Assembly (NCBI GenBank): GCA_018873245.2
Contig: JAEMBT020000005.1
Span: 6,124,001-6,188,000 of the forward strand
From: Archegozetes longisetosus
Taxonomy: Eukaryota > Arthropoda > Arachnida > Sarcoptiformes > Trhypochthoniidae
Direction: 5' to 3'
Length of the DNA stretch: 64,000 nucleotides
Numbering within the stretch: the stretch's first letter is position 1; the number at the start of each line of letters is the position of its first letter. The position numbers and the translations under genes are program-made. The notes under the pieces were generated by a model. The model saw only the letters and a list, made by a program, of their open reading frames with translations, did not search any database and was not told where the DNA came from. Shown one piece after another: positions 37,929-49,879 of the stretch.

Positions 37929-39636
37929 ATGAGTTTAGACACTCTTCTCGAGGCAGCAAAATATTTGGATCACATCGAGAAGAGAGGTATTCATCCATTG
38001 ATTATATAATGATATGTGACATACATTAATGTTTCTATACTTTTCACTCATTTTCTATTTTATTTATTATTTATTTTCACACCAAATCTTATTTTCAATT
38101 CAATCAATTGATATATTGTTCATAAACTCACTTATAATATGATTCATAATTTGATTCATACGATTGATCGTCTCTTTGTGATCGATTGTATAGATTTGAG
38201 TGATTGTGATAGACATGACTATATTGATAACGATTCGTATGAAGATAGCGAAGAACTGATACTGCCTTCAGCCACATATCATCTCAAAGTAGATCCAAAT
38301 CTGCCGATTAGTGTCCAGTTTCACACCTATACGTCAAATAATGGTGGCTCACAATCGAATGGGTCGACACAACAACAGAACAACCATTTGTGGAACACAT
38401 CCAATACTAGTACAAAAAGAAATGCTCAGCAAAGCGGAGGAAATCTTATAAATAATACTTCAATCATGAGGCCAGCAATCAGTAGAAATAATAACATTTC
38501 TATTAATAATACAAACACTGCTATCAACAGTAACATTGTTAACACCAATAACAATAACAACAACAACAACAAGAATAAAGACCATTCATCATATTCAAGA
38601 CACAGAGAAATGCATAAGACGTTGGAGAAGAACAGACGCGCACATCTTCGACATTGTTTCGAAATACTGAAAGACGAGTTACCTCCGAGTGAATACAACG
38701 AGAAGAAGACTTCGCACATCAATATAATCAGTTGTGCCATTCGTTATATTCAATATCTGAAGCGCACTGAATGTGAGCTCGAACACGAAACTGAACGTCT
38801 GGTTCGAACAAAGATTCGGTTTCAGAACCAAATCGCACAACTCAAAGATGATTTGAGAGATTTTAACGATAAGTCAGATATTGAGGCACTCTTTCAGATT
38901 GTGGCTTCGGATAAGACTAAAAGAAGTCATCCTTTATCGCCCAATATTTTGAGATATGAGGCCGAAATCGACGAACAAAGTGATGAAGAAGTTATTATTG
39001 AGTTAGAGAATGGAGAAGAATGCTATGACGACGAAACCACCACTACTGCATCAGGTATTGTATTCATCGTTTCTATCCATTCATTCATTTAGTTATTGAT
39101 CTATGTTATCAATGAGACATAATTAGTATGGCTCACAACTTGGGTTGTTATAAGACATTTTTTTCAAAACGTTTCAAAGCATTTGAACATTAATTTTGGA
39201 AAAATTCTGTTGAAATTGGGAAAAATTGATATTAAAAATTTGAAATCTATTGAAATTGATATCTATATAGTTATAAGCTTGTATTTGACTTGTAAATTAT
39301 GTTTTTAAGCACTTTAGTGATTGAACTCTCAAAACAAAGCCATTTTAGCCTTAAATTTTAGAAAATTTCTAAACATTTGAATATGTTTTGAAACAATTGT
39401 TTGAAAAAATTGGCAAAATGTTTGACTTTGGTGAAGCCCATTCACAATACATTCAACACTGAACTCTGTAGAGTGAAAGCTAATCTTTAACAGATTTTTG
39501 CGTATTTGCATTCCTAATTGTTTACTAACTTTGTTTTGGATTTCTAGAATGTGCAGATGATATTCGAGATAACACAAACCCATCGAAAATAAGTGGATCA
39601 TTGACCAACGCTATTATATATAAGTGTCACGCATGA
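37929..39636 (+). CDS. Mnt: Mnt-like bHLH-leucine zipper repressor (MAX network)
   Basis: Nuclear repressor that pairs with Max, binds E-boxes and recruits Sin3. Exons 37929-37986, 38194-39054 and 39548-39636 (phases 1 and 1) encode 335 residues. The N-terminus MSLDTLLEAAKYLDHIEKR is a Sin3-interaction helix, closest to the Mnt/Mxd type. Residues 60-160 are low-complexity and Asn/Thr/Ser-rich, with a run of eight asparagines. The bHLH runs from about residue 170: REMHKTLEKNRRAHLRHCF, ILKDELPPSEYNEKKTSHIN and ISCAIRYIQYLKRTE, then a zipper ECELEHETERLVRTKIRFQ. Placing it in Mnt rather than Mxd rests on NRRAHLR and IQYLKR plus the very N-terminal SID; Mxd1 is the alternative. The C-terminal exon is short and less certain. 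Confidence 0.88.
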
Positions 39637-41617
39637 CGGATCGATCTTAGTTGGTGATCACTTGATTTGCTTCTAAGACAAATCAAAATTAATTTCTTAT
39701 AAGGTATTATTTTTGGTGGTCTTCAGTTAAGTCACATATTTTTGAGGTTCATTTGAGCCTTCGAGTTGAGCAAAATGATATAAATTTGAAAATGTCTAAA
39801 TGTTTGATTGTAAAAGAAATTAAGTAGTAGTTTATTTCCGTTATGATCGGTTTAATACAAGATTCAATGATTAGTTATTTTCACTTCTATAGTATGTGAT
39901 TCAGCATTACTTCTCTTTACGAGTTTTAACCCTTTTTCATTTGTCATATGTATTATTGATAAAACTGTTATATAAATACTTTAATGTAATATCAAAATTC
40001 TTCAATAAAGTTTTATAATATACAATTCATTCTTGTTTGTACCTCGATAGTCCTCGATATTAACAATAAGAAGGCCGTTGCTACGTCAATCTCCTTGCCG
40101 TGCGTATTTTTTTACTAAGCTTGATTACTAATTTATTTTGATACTAGAGCTGTGAAAATATGCATTTATTCACAATTAGGTGTGAGATGTCAGGTCATTT
40201 TGCTTCCTTCCTAAATACTATCGTCACAAACGGTAGTTAACAAAAACATAATTTGTGGGAATAACGTCAATCATTGGTTAATCATGTGTTCAAATATTGA
40301 TAGGCTATAAAAGCATTAGGGGAAATTTAAAGAGATACAAACTTTAAACACCTCACATAAAGTGCACGGATTACTATTTTTCATAGCTCTGTTGAATACT
40401 ATATTGAATATGGGGTAAGTTTGTTAATATCTTTAATATTGTGGTCTGATGAAAAGCGTGCCATCACGACGCATCAGTTCTGGTTGCTATCAATGATTAT
40501 CAGGTCTTCGAGTGATTTTCTCAATAATAATTTTACAAAAGCCGCTAACTTCTAAACTACTAAATCGATTCACGAGATGTCAGTTAAAGACATCGATATC
40601 TAATTGTCAAAATTAGACTCACAAACTACGTCTAGTTTTTGCATCTGAAAATATTGAGAAGCCTAATTTACCATAAATTGAAATGAATGCATATCTAAAA
40701 TGTAGTCTCTAATTAGTATTAATAAAATGCGAGTTTTACTGTAGTTGCATGAGAAAACTTGGATTACTTGGAAATTAAAGCAGTTTGTCGTTGTTGACAA
40801 AAGAGTGAATAGATATTTGTAATGACAAAGTATTGAGTAAATATAATAGCGTGTGTTCATGCATAACAAATAGGGGTTTGAGAAGAGATCAAAATAGGGG
40901 TCAAAACATTTGCCACATATTTAAGGAGTAGCGTCAAGAAGAAAGTAATTGAGAAAAGATCTCCATATTTATTATCAGAGCAAATATTTCTTTAAAATAA
41001 GTTTGTTTTAAATGTAAATAAATATTTTTATCAAATGTGTCACTATTTTATCGTTTATTGGCTCCCATTAATCATTCGTCATAGATTTTAGATTTTTAAC
41101 TCTTGTAATAACTCAAAAATATGAATCAGTTCACAAAATTATAACTAAATTCATATTATATTGATTTTCAAATATCGATATCAATAGAAAGTGAGTCATT
41201 GAACAGATTTTCATTCAATTAAATTAACTATTTCTATTTATTAACTAACTTTCAATCTATTTTTTATCATAATTAGTAATTATTTCATTTTTTTCTCTAT
41301 TAAAGGCATTAATTCTGAAATAGTAAGCAATAACTGAATAAATCTTGAGATAATTGGCAACATTTGACACAATTATTCCTGAAAAGATATGAAATTTATC
41401 TCTGACTTAAAACTAGTCAATAATGCCATTAAAGATGTGATCAATCTAAATACCACTCATTGTTTTCATTAATATTACCGAAATTATGGCTCAATTATCA
41501 GATGAAAATCAACAAATCTGATCAAAGCTTGTGCTGACATTAAATTGTTTTATTAGACCATTAATTATAAGGATATATTCATATCAAAAGTGAAGACTTA
41601 TTAAATTAAATGAATCA
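39637..41617. other. Non-coding stretch with an orphan promoter-like motif
   Basis: 2 kb between the Mnt-like and ZDHHC genes, both on the plus strand. GGCTATAAAAGC at about 40301-40312 looks like a TATA box, and ATGGG|GTAAGT-like sequence follows at about 40410, but I could not find later exons. Otherwise nothing is recognisable. Confidence 0.45.
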
Positions 41618-44600
41618 ATGCCTTCGTGTAAATCAATGACTCGTTTCATTCCTGCCACTTGTGCGTGGCTTCTCTTGGTTTCGGCCACAACACTCTTCTT
41701 TGTGTTCCCGTAAGTCTTAAGCTTTTTGAATACATATTTTGTTGCCATGACTTGAGTTCATAATCAATCCATACATTGCATCGATTTAGACATTATTTTA
41801 TGGAAATTTGCTGATTGAGTTTGCATTTGATCAATACTTTTGGCTGCTTCTCAAAATTGAAAGTTTTAATTATTTCAGTTGATTAGATAGACCTTAGATT
41901 TGTTAGAATTGAACTAAATTTCCAGTAAATTATTATTTGATCGATAGTCTCAATGTTTGCATCCCTTCGTTTTTTAATTTTACTAAGAATTGATCAAACT
42001 ATGACTACTATAGGTTTCTTGACACATTTATGTCTTATGCAAATGACTAATGCTTTAAACCTATAAAGTGTTGACTATTCGTATTCATACAAAACCTCCG
42101 ATTTCATGTTAGCCGAAGCTATAGAAAATAGTTGTGATTTAGAAACTGAAGAAAATGTTGTAACGAATAAAGTGTAAATGCAATATAAATAGAGCACGAG
42201 ACATGGCAATAGATGTAATATAGAATGTATTCGTTAACTTAATCTAATTGGACTGTTTGTTTTGAAATCAGCTGTCAATACCTTCAAGAGACGTATCATT
42301 TTTCAGTGACTATATGTCAAGGAATCATAACTTTTTTCGTAATATCAAACTTCTTTTTGGCAACTTTTATGGACCCCGGAGTCATCAAAAAAGGTATTTT
42401 CTGTCGAACTAGTTATGAAGACTTTCAAGTCTAAATAATTCTATACTAATATTTAGCCAATCCTGACGAAGATAAAGACGATGACTTTCGCGCTCCACTT
42501 TACAAGAGTGTAGAAATAAATGGCATAACCGTTAGAATGAAATGGTGTGTCACCTGTCAGTTCTATAGACCTCCGCGATGTTCACATTGTAGTGTTTGCA
42601 ATACTTGTATCGAAGTAAGTCTTGATTAAGTCTTGTTTGAGAATCAAACTAAACGACTGACTGTCATTGAATTTCAGACTTTTGACCATCACTGTCCATG
42701 GGTTAATAACTGCATCGGACGACGCAATTACAGGCATTTCTTCTTTTTTCTAATATTTTTAAGCATTCACATGGTTTCGATCTTTATTTGGTGTATTTTA
42801 TTTGTTTTGGACCACCGCGAAGCCCTGCACGAGAAGGAATCTATTATTACGTAAGTTTATGTCATTGCACTCTTTGTGTGATTTAACAGCTATCAGCATA
42901 AATAAATGGCTTATCAGATCCAGCGCTAAAAGTTGCAAATAACGATTAAACGTATCGAATTTGCATTAATTTGTTTCGTGATTGAACGATATTTAAATAC
43001 TGAGCATCTGAAAAAATAGCAAAATTACTTTATAGCACTTTACTCTGAAGATTTTTCCCATATTAACTCTATATTTATATGTAAATATCTAGTTCTCTCA
43101 CGCAAGCCTTCAATTAACACTGAATTATTGGTTTTTTGCAATTTTTATAAGATATACTTTGTCATCCATTTTACAGTCTCGTAATTATTGCCATTATCGC
43201 ATTACTATTTATTCCAATTATTGGATTGACTGGATTTCATATAATTTTGGTTGCGAGAGGAAGAACGACAAACGAACAGGTAATTCAATTGCATATGATA
43301 AACAAGCAACACATGGAGAATGTTATAATGGTTACATTTAAAAATAAATCTAAACTGAGTAAAAAGAGATTTATAGTAAATGAATATTGATTAACAGGTG
43401 ACTGGAAAGTTTCAGGGAGGATACAATCCTTTTTCTAAAGGTTGTTGGTCTAACTGTTGTTACACGCTCTGTGGTCCACGCTTTCCGAGGTATCAATTCA
43501 TTAAATCAAATTATGCCTTCAGCTCAACTTTTGAAATTCCAGTCGAATATAATTTCTGTTTGACTTTTATCAATAGCAAAAATGTAGCTAATAAGAAGCC
43601 TACATACACCCATTTACATCAGTACAATTCTTTGAGCGCATCTGCAGCAACAGGTGCTGACAATTCAGTTAAAGTATATATGGATAATACTAATTCAGTA
43701 TTGTTTCATAACTCAATGCGTTCGAACAATTCATCAAATCAACAGAGCTTTAGCAGAGTGTCGACCAGTGCCGTAAGTCTCGTAAGCTATTAGATAATTT
43801 TATTAATTGATTCAAACTTGTTCATGAACTAGTGCCGCAGTGATAGTGGTTTAGCTCCAGAAAGAATAGAATCTTCATCACAGAGCCAGTCGCGTGATTG
43901 CGAACCGTCTCCGCCTACAAGTCCTCCAGGAAGGAACCACATGAATACATCGATTAGTCCATCGGTTCAATCATCGCAAAGACAAAACTCTAATATGTCA
44001 ATGAATAGCGCAACTCAATATTATCCATACTCTAATAATGCTTATGGGCATTCAGTGCCACTTAATTATCAAACACAAATCAACACAGATAGTAACTATT
44101 TAATAACTATGAGAAGAAACGAAAAGTAAGTTTGAATTTTCGATATAACATTTTTTTTTAATAACATAATGATTCTGTATTATTTTATTGATGTATAAAT
44201 AGCGGTAAAAAGGAGACCACGTTTGCAGTTTCATCAGACACTTGTAGTTCTCCTTCGCAAGTGTCCAATTCTGGACAAACACATTATTACAATGAAAAAC
44301 CAGGAACGTTGAACTATTACAATAGCCAAAGACCTATATCTCCCGCCAAAAGTACCTCAAATAGTGAAATATCTTCTCAAAGTCAAATTAAATCAATGAC
44401 TCCGGGAGGCGGGCCAGGAGGAGGACCCGGAGGAATGGTCATATATTATTCTCCTGATGCCGGATGTATGTCAGAAACGGCCAAATTTTGCTCTGAAACC
44501 GAATTACAACGACTTAGAGAACAACAACATAAGCAAAGAAGTAGTGGAACTCCTGATCATATGACTCACTTCATCAAAAGACCGATGTCTTTTATGAAAG

Positions 44601-44758
44601 CGCTTGAAATGACAGACAAGATGGAGCGCACAGACTCTCTCAACAGTCAGCTGAGTCCACGACAACAGCAAATTCAAAGGCGAAGCGATTCGCAGGCAGC
44701 TAATAACGACGAGAATCGTCAGAGTCAGTACGAAATGAATTACGAGATTTCGGTTTGA
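41618..44758 (+). CDS. DHHC palmitoyltransferase, ZDHHC5/8-like
   Basis: Membrane S-acyltransferase that transfers palmitate from CoA to protein cysteines. Exons: 41618-41709, 42272-42393, 42457-42614, 42678-42850, 43177-43279, 43398-43772, 43833-44125, 44203-44758; phases agree, 623 residues. Order: first membrane segments ([19 protein letters not shown] and [20 protein letters not shown]), [27 protein letters not shown], the cysteine-rich core with [19 protein letters not shown], two more membrane segments, then [20 protein letters not shown]. This last motif and the long Ser/Gln/Pro-rich cytosolic tail (about 350 residues, with a [11 protein letters not shown] patch) place it with ZDHHC5/8 rather than ZDHHC9/14. 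The C-terminus EMNYEISV could be a PDZ ligand (inference). Confidence 0.95.
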
Positions 44759-45064
44759 AACAATAGCTAAATGGCGTCGAGCATTTATAAACAATTATAA
44801 AATGTTTGCTGTTTTATCTCTCGATTAGGTTCTCGTGTTGGTTATACGTGTATTTGAAAACACGCCATATTTGCTAATAATAATGTTATTAAATTAATTT
44901 TACTACCGATTCGACTCCCCTTTACGTTTTTAACGATATTAATATTATAATAATTATAAATTATGTATAATAAACACAGACGAAAACTTAAAACAATTTT
45001 AACTAAATAAATGACTAGTTATTAGATTAAAACGATTAAACTCGAAGGAATGTTATAATCTAAC
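44759..45064. other. Short tail-to-tail intergenic region
   Basis: 306 bp between the 3' ends of the ZDHHC gene (+) and LMBRD2 (-). AATAAA-type signals for both strands are present (for example ATAATAAAC near 44968). No gene is seen. Confidence 0.6.
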
Positions 45065-47397
45065 TTAAATATCATCAAATAAGCCTTTTTGTGGTCGACC
45101 ACTTGTATTGTAGCTCCAATTTGTTGAATAATCAATTGGTTCAATGTCATTGAGCAGTTCTTGTCTGATACCTTCATCGAAAGAGTTCCGAGAAGTCATC
45201 TTGTTGTTGGTAGTCGATAAGGGCTGGTGTTCGTCAGGCCCTTGAATCGGTACTCTTGCTCTCGGAGCTTCACTGTGTTCCAGTTGACGTATTAACTTAT
45301 TCTTCTCTCTCTTAACCAATTCTTGCCCTTCTCTTATCAGTTCAGCTGTCATTTCATCGGTTAGAATAAATTGTTCGAAACCGAAATTATGTAAAAGCTT
45401 GGAACCAAATTGAAAAAAAGTAGCCAAACAGAAAAGGCAAATGCAAATCGGCAGATATATACTGAAACTATCGCCTATGAATGAGACCACATCCAAATGT
45501 CCCATTATTTTAGTAAAAGCTGTCTCTTCTATCATCACTTTATGGGTTATGTGGGAATCGAGATGAATAAGACCAAGAAAATTTAAACACAGTGGAGGAG
45601 CCAATCGACATAAAAGCCTTTCAAATATAAAGTAATTTTATACAAGTGACTAATAGTATTTAATAATGCTTACATTCCACAAAATATAAGGCTGTATTCA
45701 TCCGTTTGATGATGTGGTGCTAAGTAATAATAGTTGAATATACGAACTTTGAACACAGTAAAATATGAACAAATGCACAGATAAGCAATAGAGACAATTG
45801 AGAAGAACTGAAAATAAATCATTGAAAGTTCGATTAATTATTTGACTTTAAGATGAAGCTTATTCGGTTTTGCCACACATCGTTGGAGATCGCGCTGACA
45901 GGAAAAAATGGGATTAGGCTAAGATTATGTGAAGAGTCATCGGGATTTACAACGATGAGGCAAAACCTGCTGAAACAAGAAAATACCTCAATAAAAAAAT
46001 AACTGTAGTGATTGCGCGCGACTTTCATCACTAATGCAAAAATACTTAGAGGAATAGACTGTAGGGAGAAAGTGACTTCAGACCAAACAACCATTAATGA
46101 GAAGACAGTCAGAACATATCCAAGAATACGATAGAAAGTTCCACGAAATAAACATTTCCAGTACCACTCAATCTTGGGTGTATATATCGAATCTCTTATT
46201 AACGAAGCGACCGGAGACAATAAATTATGAGAATTAATGCTTGACTTATAAATACGAGTCGGACTGATCTCGTTTTTGGCCACGTCTTCCCATTCGATCG
46301 CTTGATTTATTAACAAATTCCACTGACAGTGAGTTCTGTGATTCATTTGCATGGCTTGAATGATCGACTTGTGCATCCTTATCAGTGACTTTTCGTTATA
46401 AGCTGTTCCGCTGTAGCCCGTATTGCGAGCACGGTTTTGTTCGAATCGATTCAAAATTTGTTGTTTCCATTCTGGCGGACACTTATCTAGAATGATATCG
46501 AGATATGGCTTCATTGGATCGTGTGGTCCACTCAACGACTCGAAAGAGGTTTGTATTTCTTCCAAAACATCTTCTAGTTTTTCATCTGCCTCACACTTTT
46601 CTGCACTCAGTTTGGCGACTTTGAAGTAAAGATAACTAATAGTCCGTCCGTAATGACTACTATTAAAACATGATCTGGGGATTTCAACTAAACCGTAGCC
46701 GAGAAGGACTACGAGTAAAAACAGACCCCAAGTATTAGAAGCAGTGATGCAAATGATTTTAAGTCCTTCCAAACTAATTTTTGTTTTAATTGACGCATAG
46801 ATAAGAATGATTATAAAAATAACAGCAAAAGAGCCATAATATATGGCGTTCTCGATGAAAGCTGCCTTCAATTTTCCGCCAACAGTGAATTCACCGGCCA
46901 TTGAGTAAGACTGCATGATTGGCAACACTATCCATGTCAACGCTTGTGCCGTCCAGTAGACAATACGCCACAGAGTGGGTAACACTTCGTTCGGCGCGTA
47001 ACTCCACGGCTCTTCACATGGATTCTCTATAGGTATGATTGGAATTGCTGTTGTCGTCAAATTCGTTTGATTCGAATAATTTTCGGCAAACAATGGCTTG
47101 TAGCTCGAGTTCGACTCATTTTTGATGTTGTAGTTATGAAGACATTGAAGATAGGTGGTCTGTAAGACAATTAATTTAAATAATTGTTGTTATCAGGATT
47201 TCAAAAATATTTGTAAATACCGTCGAAATATCGAGTGGAAGTATGAAAATAACAATAAATGAGAAAAACCAAGCTATGAATACTGAGACAGTTGTGATCA
47301 CATTTTGATTGATCCAATCGCCATATCTGTGCAGTAAATATGAGGATAAGACAAATGTTATCAATATCTCAATAGTCAACGGCCAAAATGCCATCAA
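45065..47397 (-). CDS. LMBRD2: LMBR1 domain-containing protein 2
   Basis: Polytopic membrane protein of the LIMR/LMBR1 family, linked to G-protein-coupled receptor signalling in other animals. Exons on the minus strand: 47397-47221, 47159-45987, 45807-45674, 45617-45065; phases agree and give 678 residues, the normal length. Landmarks: first membrane segments starting [20 protein letters not shown] and [13 protein letters not shown]; a glycosylatable loop (NYSNQTNLT); [103 protein letters not shown]; and a charged cytosolic tail. Either of the two first methionines may be used. Confidence 0.95.
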
Positions 47398-48042
47398 TTT
47401 TGTTGAACGATTCGCAAATTTATTAAATTAAACAATCGATTGATGAAAATTTGATACAAATATTGCCATAAAATAGTGACTTCTTATTGATTATGTGACA
47501 AAAATATCTTAATCTTCGATGAAAAATAATTTCTCACAAAATATATAGCAATTTGAATAAATAAAACAAATTAATTGATTAAAACACTAACAGAATCACA
47601 TTTTCCATGAGATATCATTTGTTTATTCATGTCTTCTTAAATACATTTGATTTTGATGTTCGAAACAGCATAAATGCCAGACATTTAAAGATTAAACCAT
47701 CCAAAAAGAATGAGCCCAAGGGTTGGGCTTTTATTTTATCGATCTTTGAACTGACACAAGTGAGGACTGGCTTAAATAAAGTCGAAAAGCAAAAAATTGT
47801 TGACTCAAAACTAATTGATCAAAGTTACTCTGAACTTTGCTCAAAAAACAAACAGAAGTAATTTGATATTTCATTCAAATTAGAATTAATTATCGAAACA
47901 TTTAATAAATGGTTGAAACATCATTTAAATTAAGCGCTAATTTGAGAAAGAAAAATCATCGCAAAGGATGTCATGACTGGTATGGGAATCGATAGTGAGT
48001 ATCGAAGTATAGGTCACGTGTTTCCACAATCGCTTAAAATCG
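47398..48042. other. Divergent promoter region of LMBRD2 and RpS7
   Basis: About 650 bp between heads of the two genes. An E-box GGTCACGTG lies at about 48011-48019. The 84-codon open frame at 47607-47861 has no recognisable domain and I do not call it a gene. Confidence 0.5.
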
Positions 48043-48068
48043 GTCTTTTACGTGTCTCTCATTTTACG
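48043..48068 (+). promoter_or_regulatory. Probable non-coding first exon of RpS7 with TOP-like start
   Basis: CGGTCTTTTACGTGTCTCTCATTTTACG ends at a good donor (GTATGT, 48069) and the next acceptor is CCATAG at 48421, three bases before the start codon. A pyrimidine-rich start (CTTTT) is the usual translation-control signal of ribosomal protein mRNAs. The exact start site is inferred. Confidence 0.5.
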
Positions 48069-48424
48069 GTATGTTCACTTTTGTTGTTAATCTGTAATTT
48101 TATTTAATTTATTCACTATTTAACCAATTTAAAGCGAAGAACAAGCAGTAAAATTAATTATCTAAACGAAGTGCACTCGGGTATTGACCAGAATGATGTC
48201 GATTAGCTTTTATTAGATGAATATACGTAAATAAATAAATTATCGAAAACGGCGTGGCTTTTCAATACGAGCTATTCAATGCTATTCAATAGCGTTACAT
48301 TCAATACGACTCTCATTGTGTCAATTAATCAAACTTCGCTCTAAATTCTTTTAAATAAATTATTAAAAAGATTAAATTTAGCTTAAACTGACAACTAATT
48401 TAAATTGAATTATTGCCATAGAGA

Positions 48425-49187
48425 ATGTATTCGGCGAACGCGAAAATAGTGAAGCCCTCGGGGGAAAAAGTGGACGAGTTCGAGTCATCCATTTCTCAGG
48501 TATGTTTCAATATGAATATGACCAATTGTCTAGTTTAATATAAAATAAATTTGTCCTACAATTAGGCACTTCTGGACCTGGAGATGAATAGTGACCTAAA
48601 ATCACAATTGCGTGAGTTGCATATAACGGGTGCTAAAGAAGTGGACGTGAGTGGCAAAAAGGCGATCATAATCTTCGTCCCTGTACCTCAACTCAAGGCT
48701 TTTCAAAAACTTCAGACAAGAGTTGTTCGCGAGTTAGAGAAGAAATTTAGCGGAAAACACGTAGTATTTATAGCAAAGCGAACCATTCTGGCAAAGCCTA
48801 CCCGCAAAATGAAAACTAAGAACAAGCAAAAGAGACCACGAAGGTTGGCATCAATTGATTATTCATATAGTTGTTGATTGCTAGTCAAATGATTAATTTG
48901 AAATGGATGTTTAATTTTGAATTGAATAATTAACACTAAACTGATTTGTTTTGATTAGTCGTACATTGACTGCAGTCCACGACGCTGTTCTTGAGGATCT
49001 GGTATACCCAGCAGAAATAGTTGGCAAAAGAATTCGCATTCGATTAGACGGTACGCGGCTGATTAAAGTTCATTTGGACAAGACGTCTCAAACAACTATC
49101 GAACACAAAACTGAAACTTTTGCTGCTGTTTATAAGCGACTTACTGGAAAAGAAGTTGTCTTTGAATTTCCAGAACCACTCTTTTAA
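48425..49187 (+). CDS. RpS7: 40S ribosomal protein S7 (eS7)
   Basis: Small-subunit ribosomal protein. Exons 48425-48499, 48566-48843 and 48959-49187 (phases 0 and 2) encode 193 residues; human RPS7 has 194. Conserved stretches include [98 protein letters not shown] and the C-terminal [14 protein letters not shown] probable non-coding 5' exon precedes a 353-nt intron. AATAAAATAAA follows the stop by about 30 bp. Confidence 0.98.
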
Positions 49188-49462
49188 ACCATGTATTGAA
49201 TGATTGTTTTCAAGCGAATAAAATAAACTACAAAATTTGTTCAGAATTTCCATTTATTTGAATAAAAAACAATTGAAAGATTCTACTTCAGAGTTAGATT
49301 CAATACTTTTATACTAATTGAAAATAAAATAAATACTTTTAAACAAATTTGATCGAAATACAAGTTAAGTTACAGCATTTTGAGTGACATTGGACTAATC
49401 AACCTAATAACAAAAGACTTGTAATTCTGATCTCAAGTTTCAGAGTTAAGAGAAGCTATAGT

Positions 49463-49879
49463 TTAACAGTCAAGAAAGTTAGCGGCCATAAGTAATTCCA
49501 AAGCAATTTCAGGTGCGATCGGAAATTCCGGTATTTCAGTCGAACTATTGGTATAACGAACTTTGTATGTGAAGTATTGGCACACTTTCTGCAAAACATG
49601 CGATGGAATCTCCCGAAAGTGGACTTCATTAGTTTCATTCTCAGCGAATTGACCTGAAACAGAACAAAGAGATAAGAAATGCGAGATAAAGTTGATGTGG
49701 TATAAAATACCAGGTCCGCTAAGCATAGCTTTAATGGTTCCTGAAGTGAGCGCGTGTTCGCGTTTGATAATGAACTCGTGCAGGTCAGATGAGATCAGTT
49801 TGACGTACATGGCATCGGGTCCTTCGCACCCGCCATAAGTCTTCTCTTCGTCTCTGCACTCGTTTCCCGAATCCGACAT
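49463..49879 (-). CDS. EloC: Elongin C
   Basis: BTB/POZ-fold adaptor that joins elongin B and BC-box receptors (VHL, SOCS proteins) to cullin-2/5 ubiquitin ligases and is also part of the elongin transcription factor. Exons 49879-49711 and 49653-49463 (phase 1) encode 119 residues (human 112). Visible: [78 protein letters not shown] and [19 protein letters not shown], all hallmark stretches. The intron (49710-49654) is 57 nt, divisible by three and has no stop in frame, so retention would add 19 residues. Confidence 0.97.
   Translation of the reverse strand: MSDSGNECRDEEKTYGGCEGPDAMYVKLISSDLHEFIIKREHALTSGTIKAMLSGPGILYHINFISHFLSLCSVSGQFAENETNEVHFREIPSHVLQKVCQYFTYKVRYTNSSTEIPEFPIAPEIALELLMAANFLDC

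Noticed and set aside
47607..47861. 84-codon frame between LMBRD2 and RpS7
   Set aside because: No recognised family, no splice partner, and it sits in a divergent promoter region.
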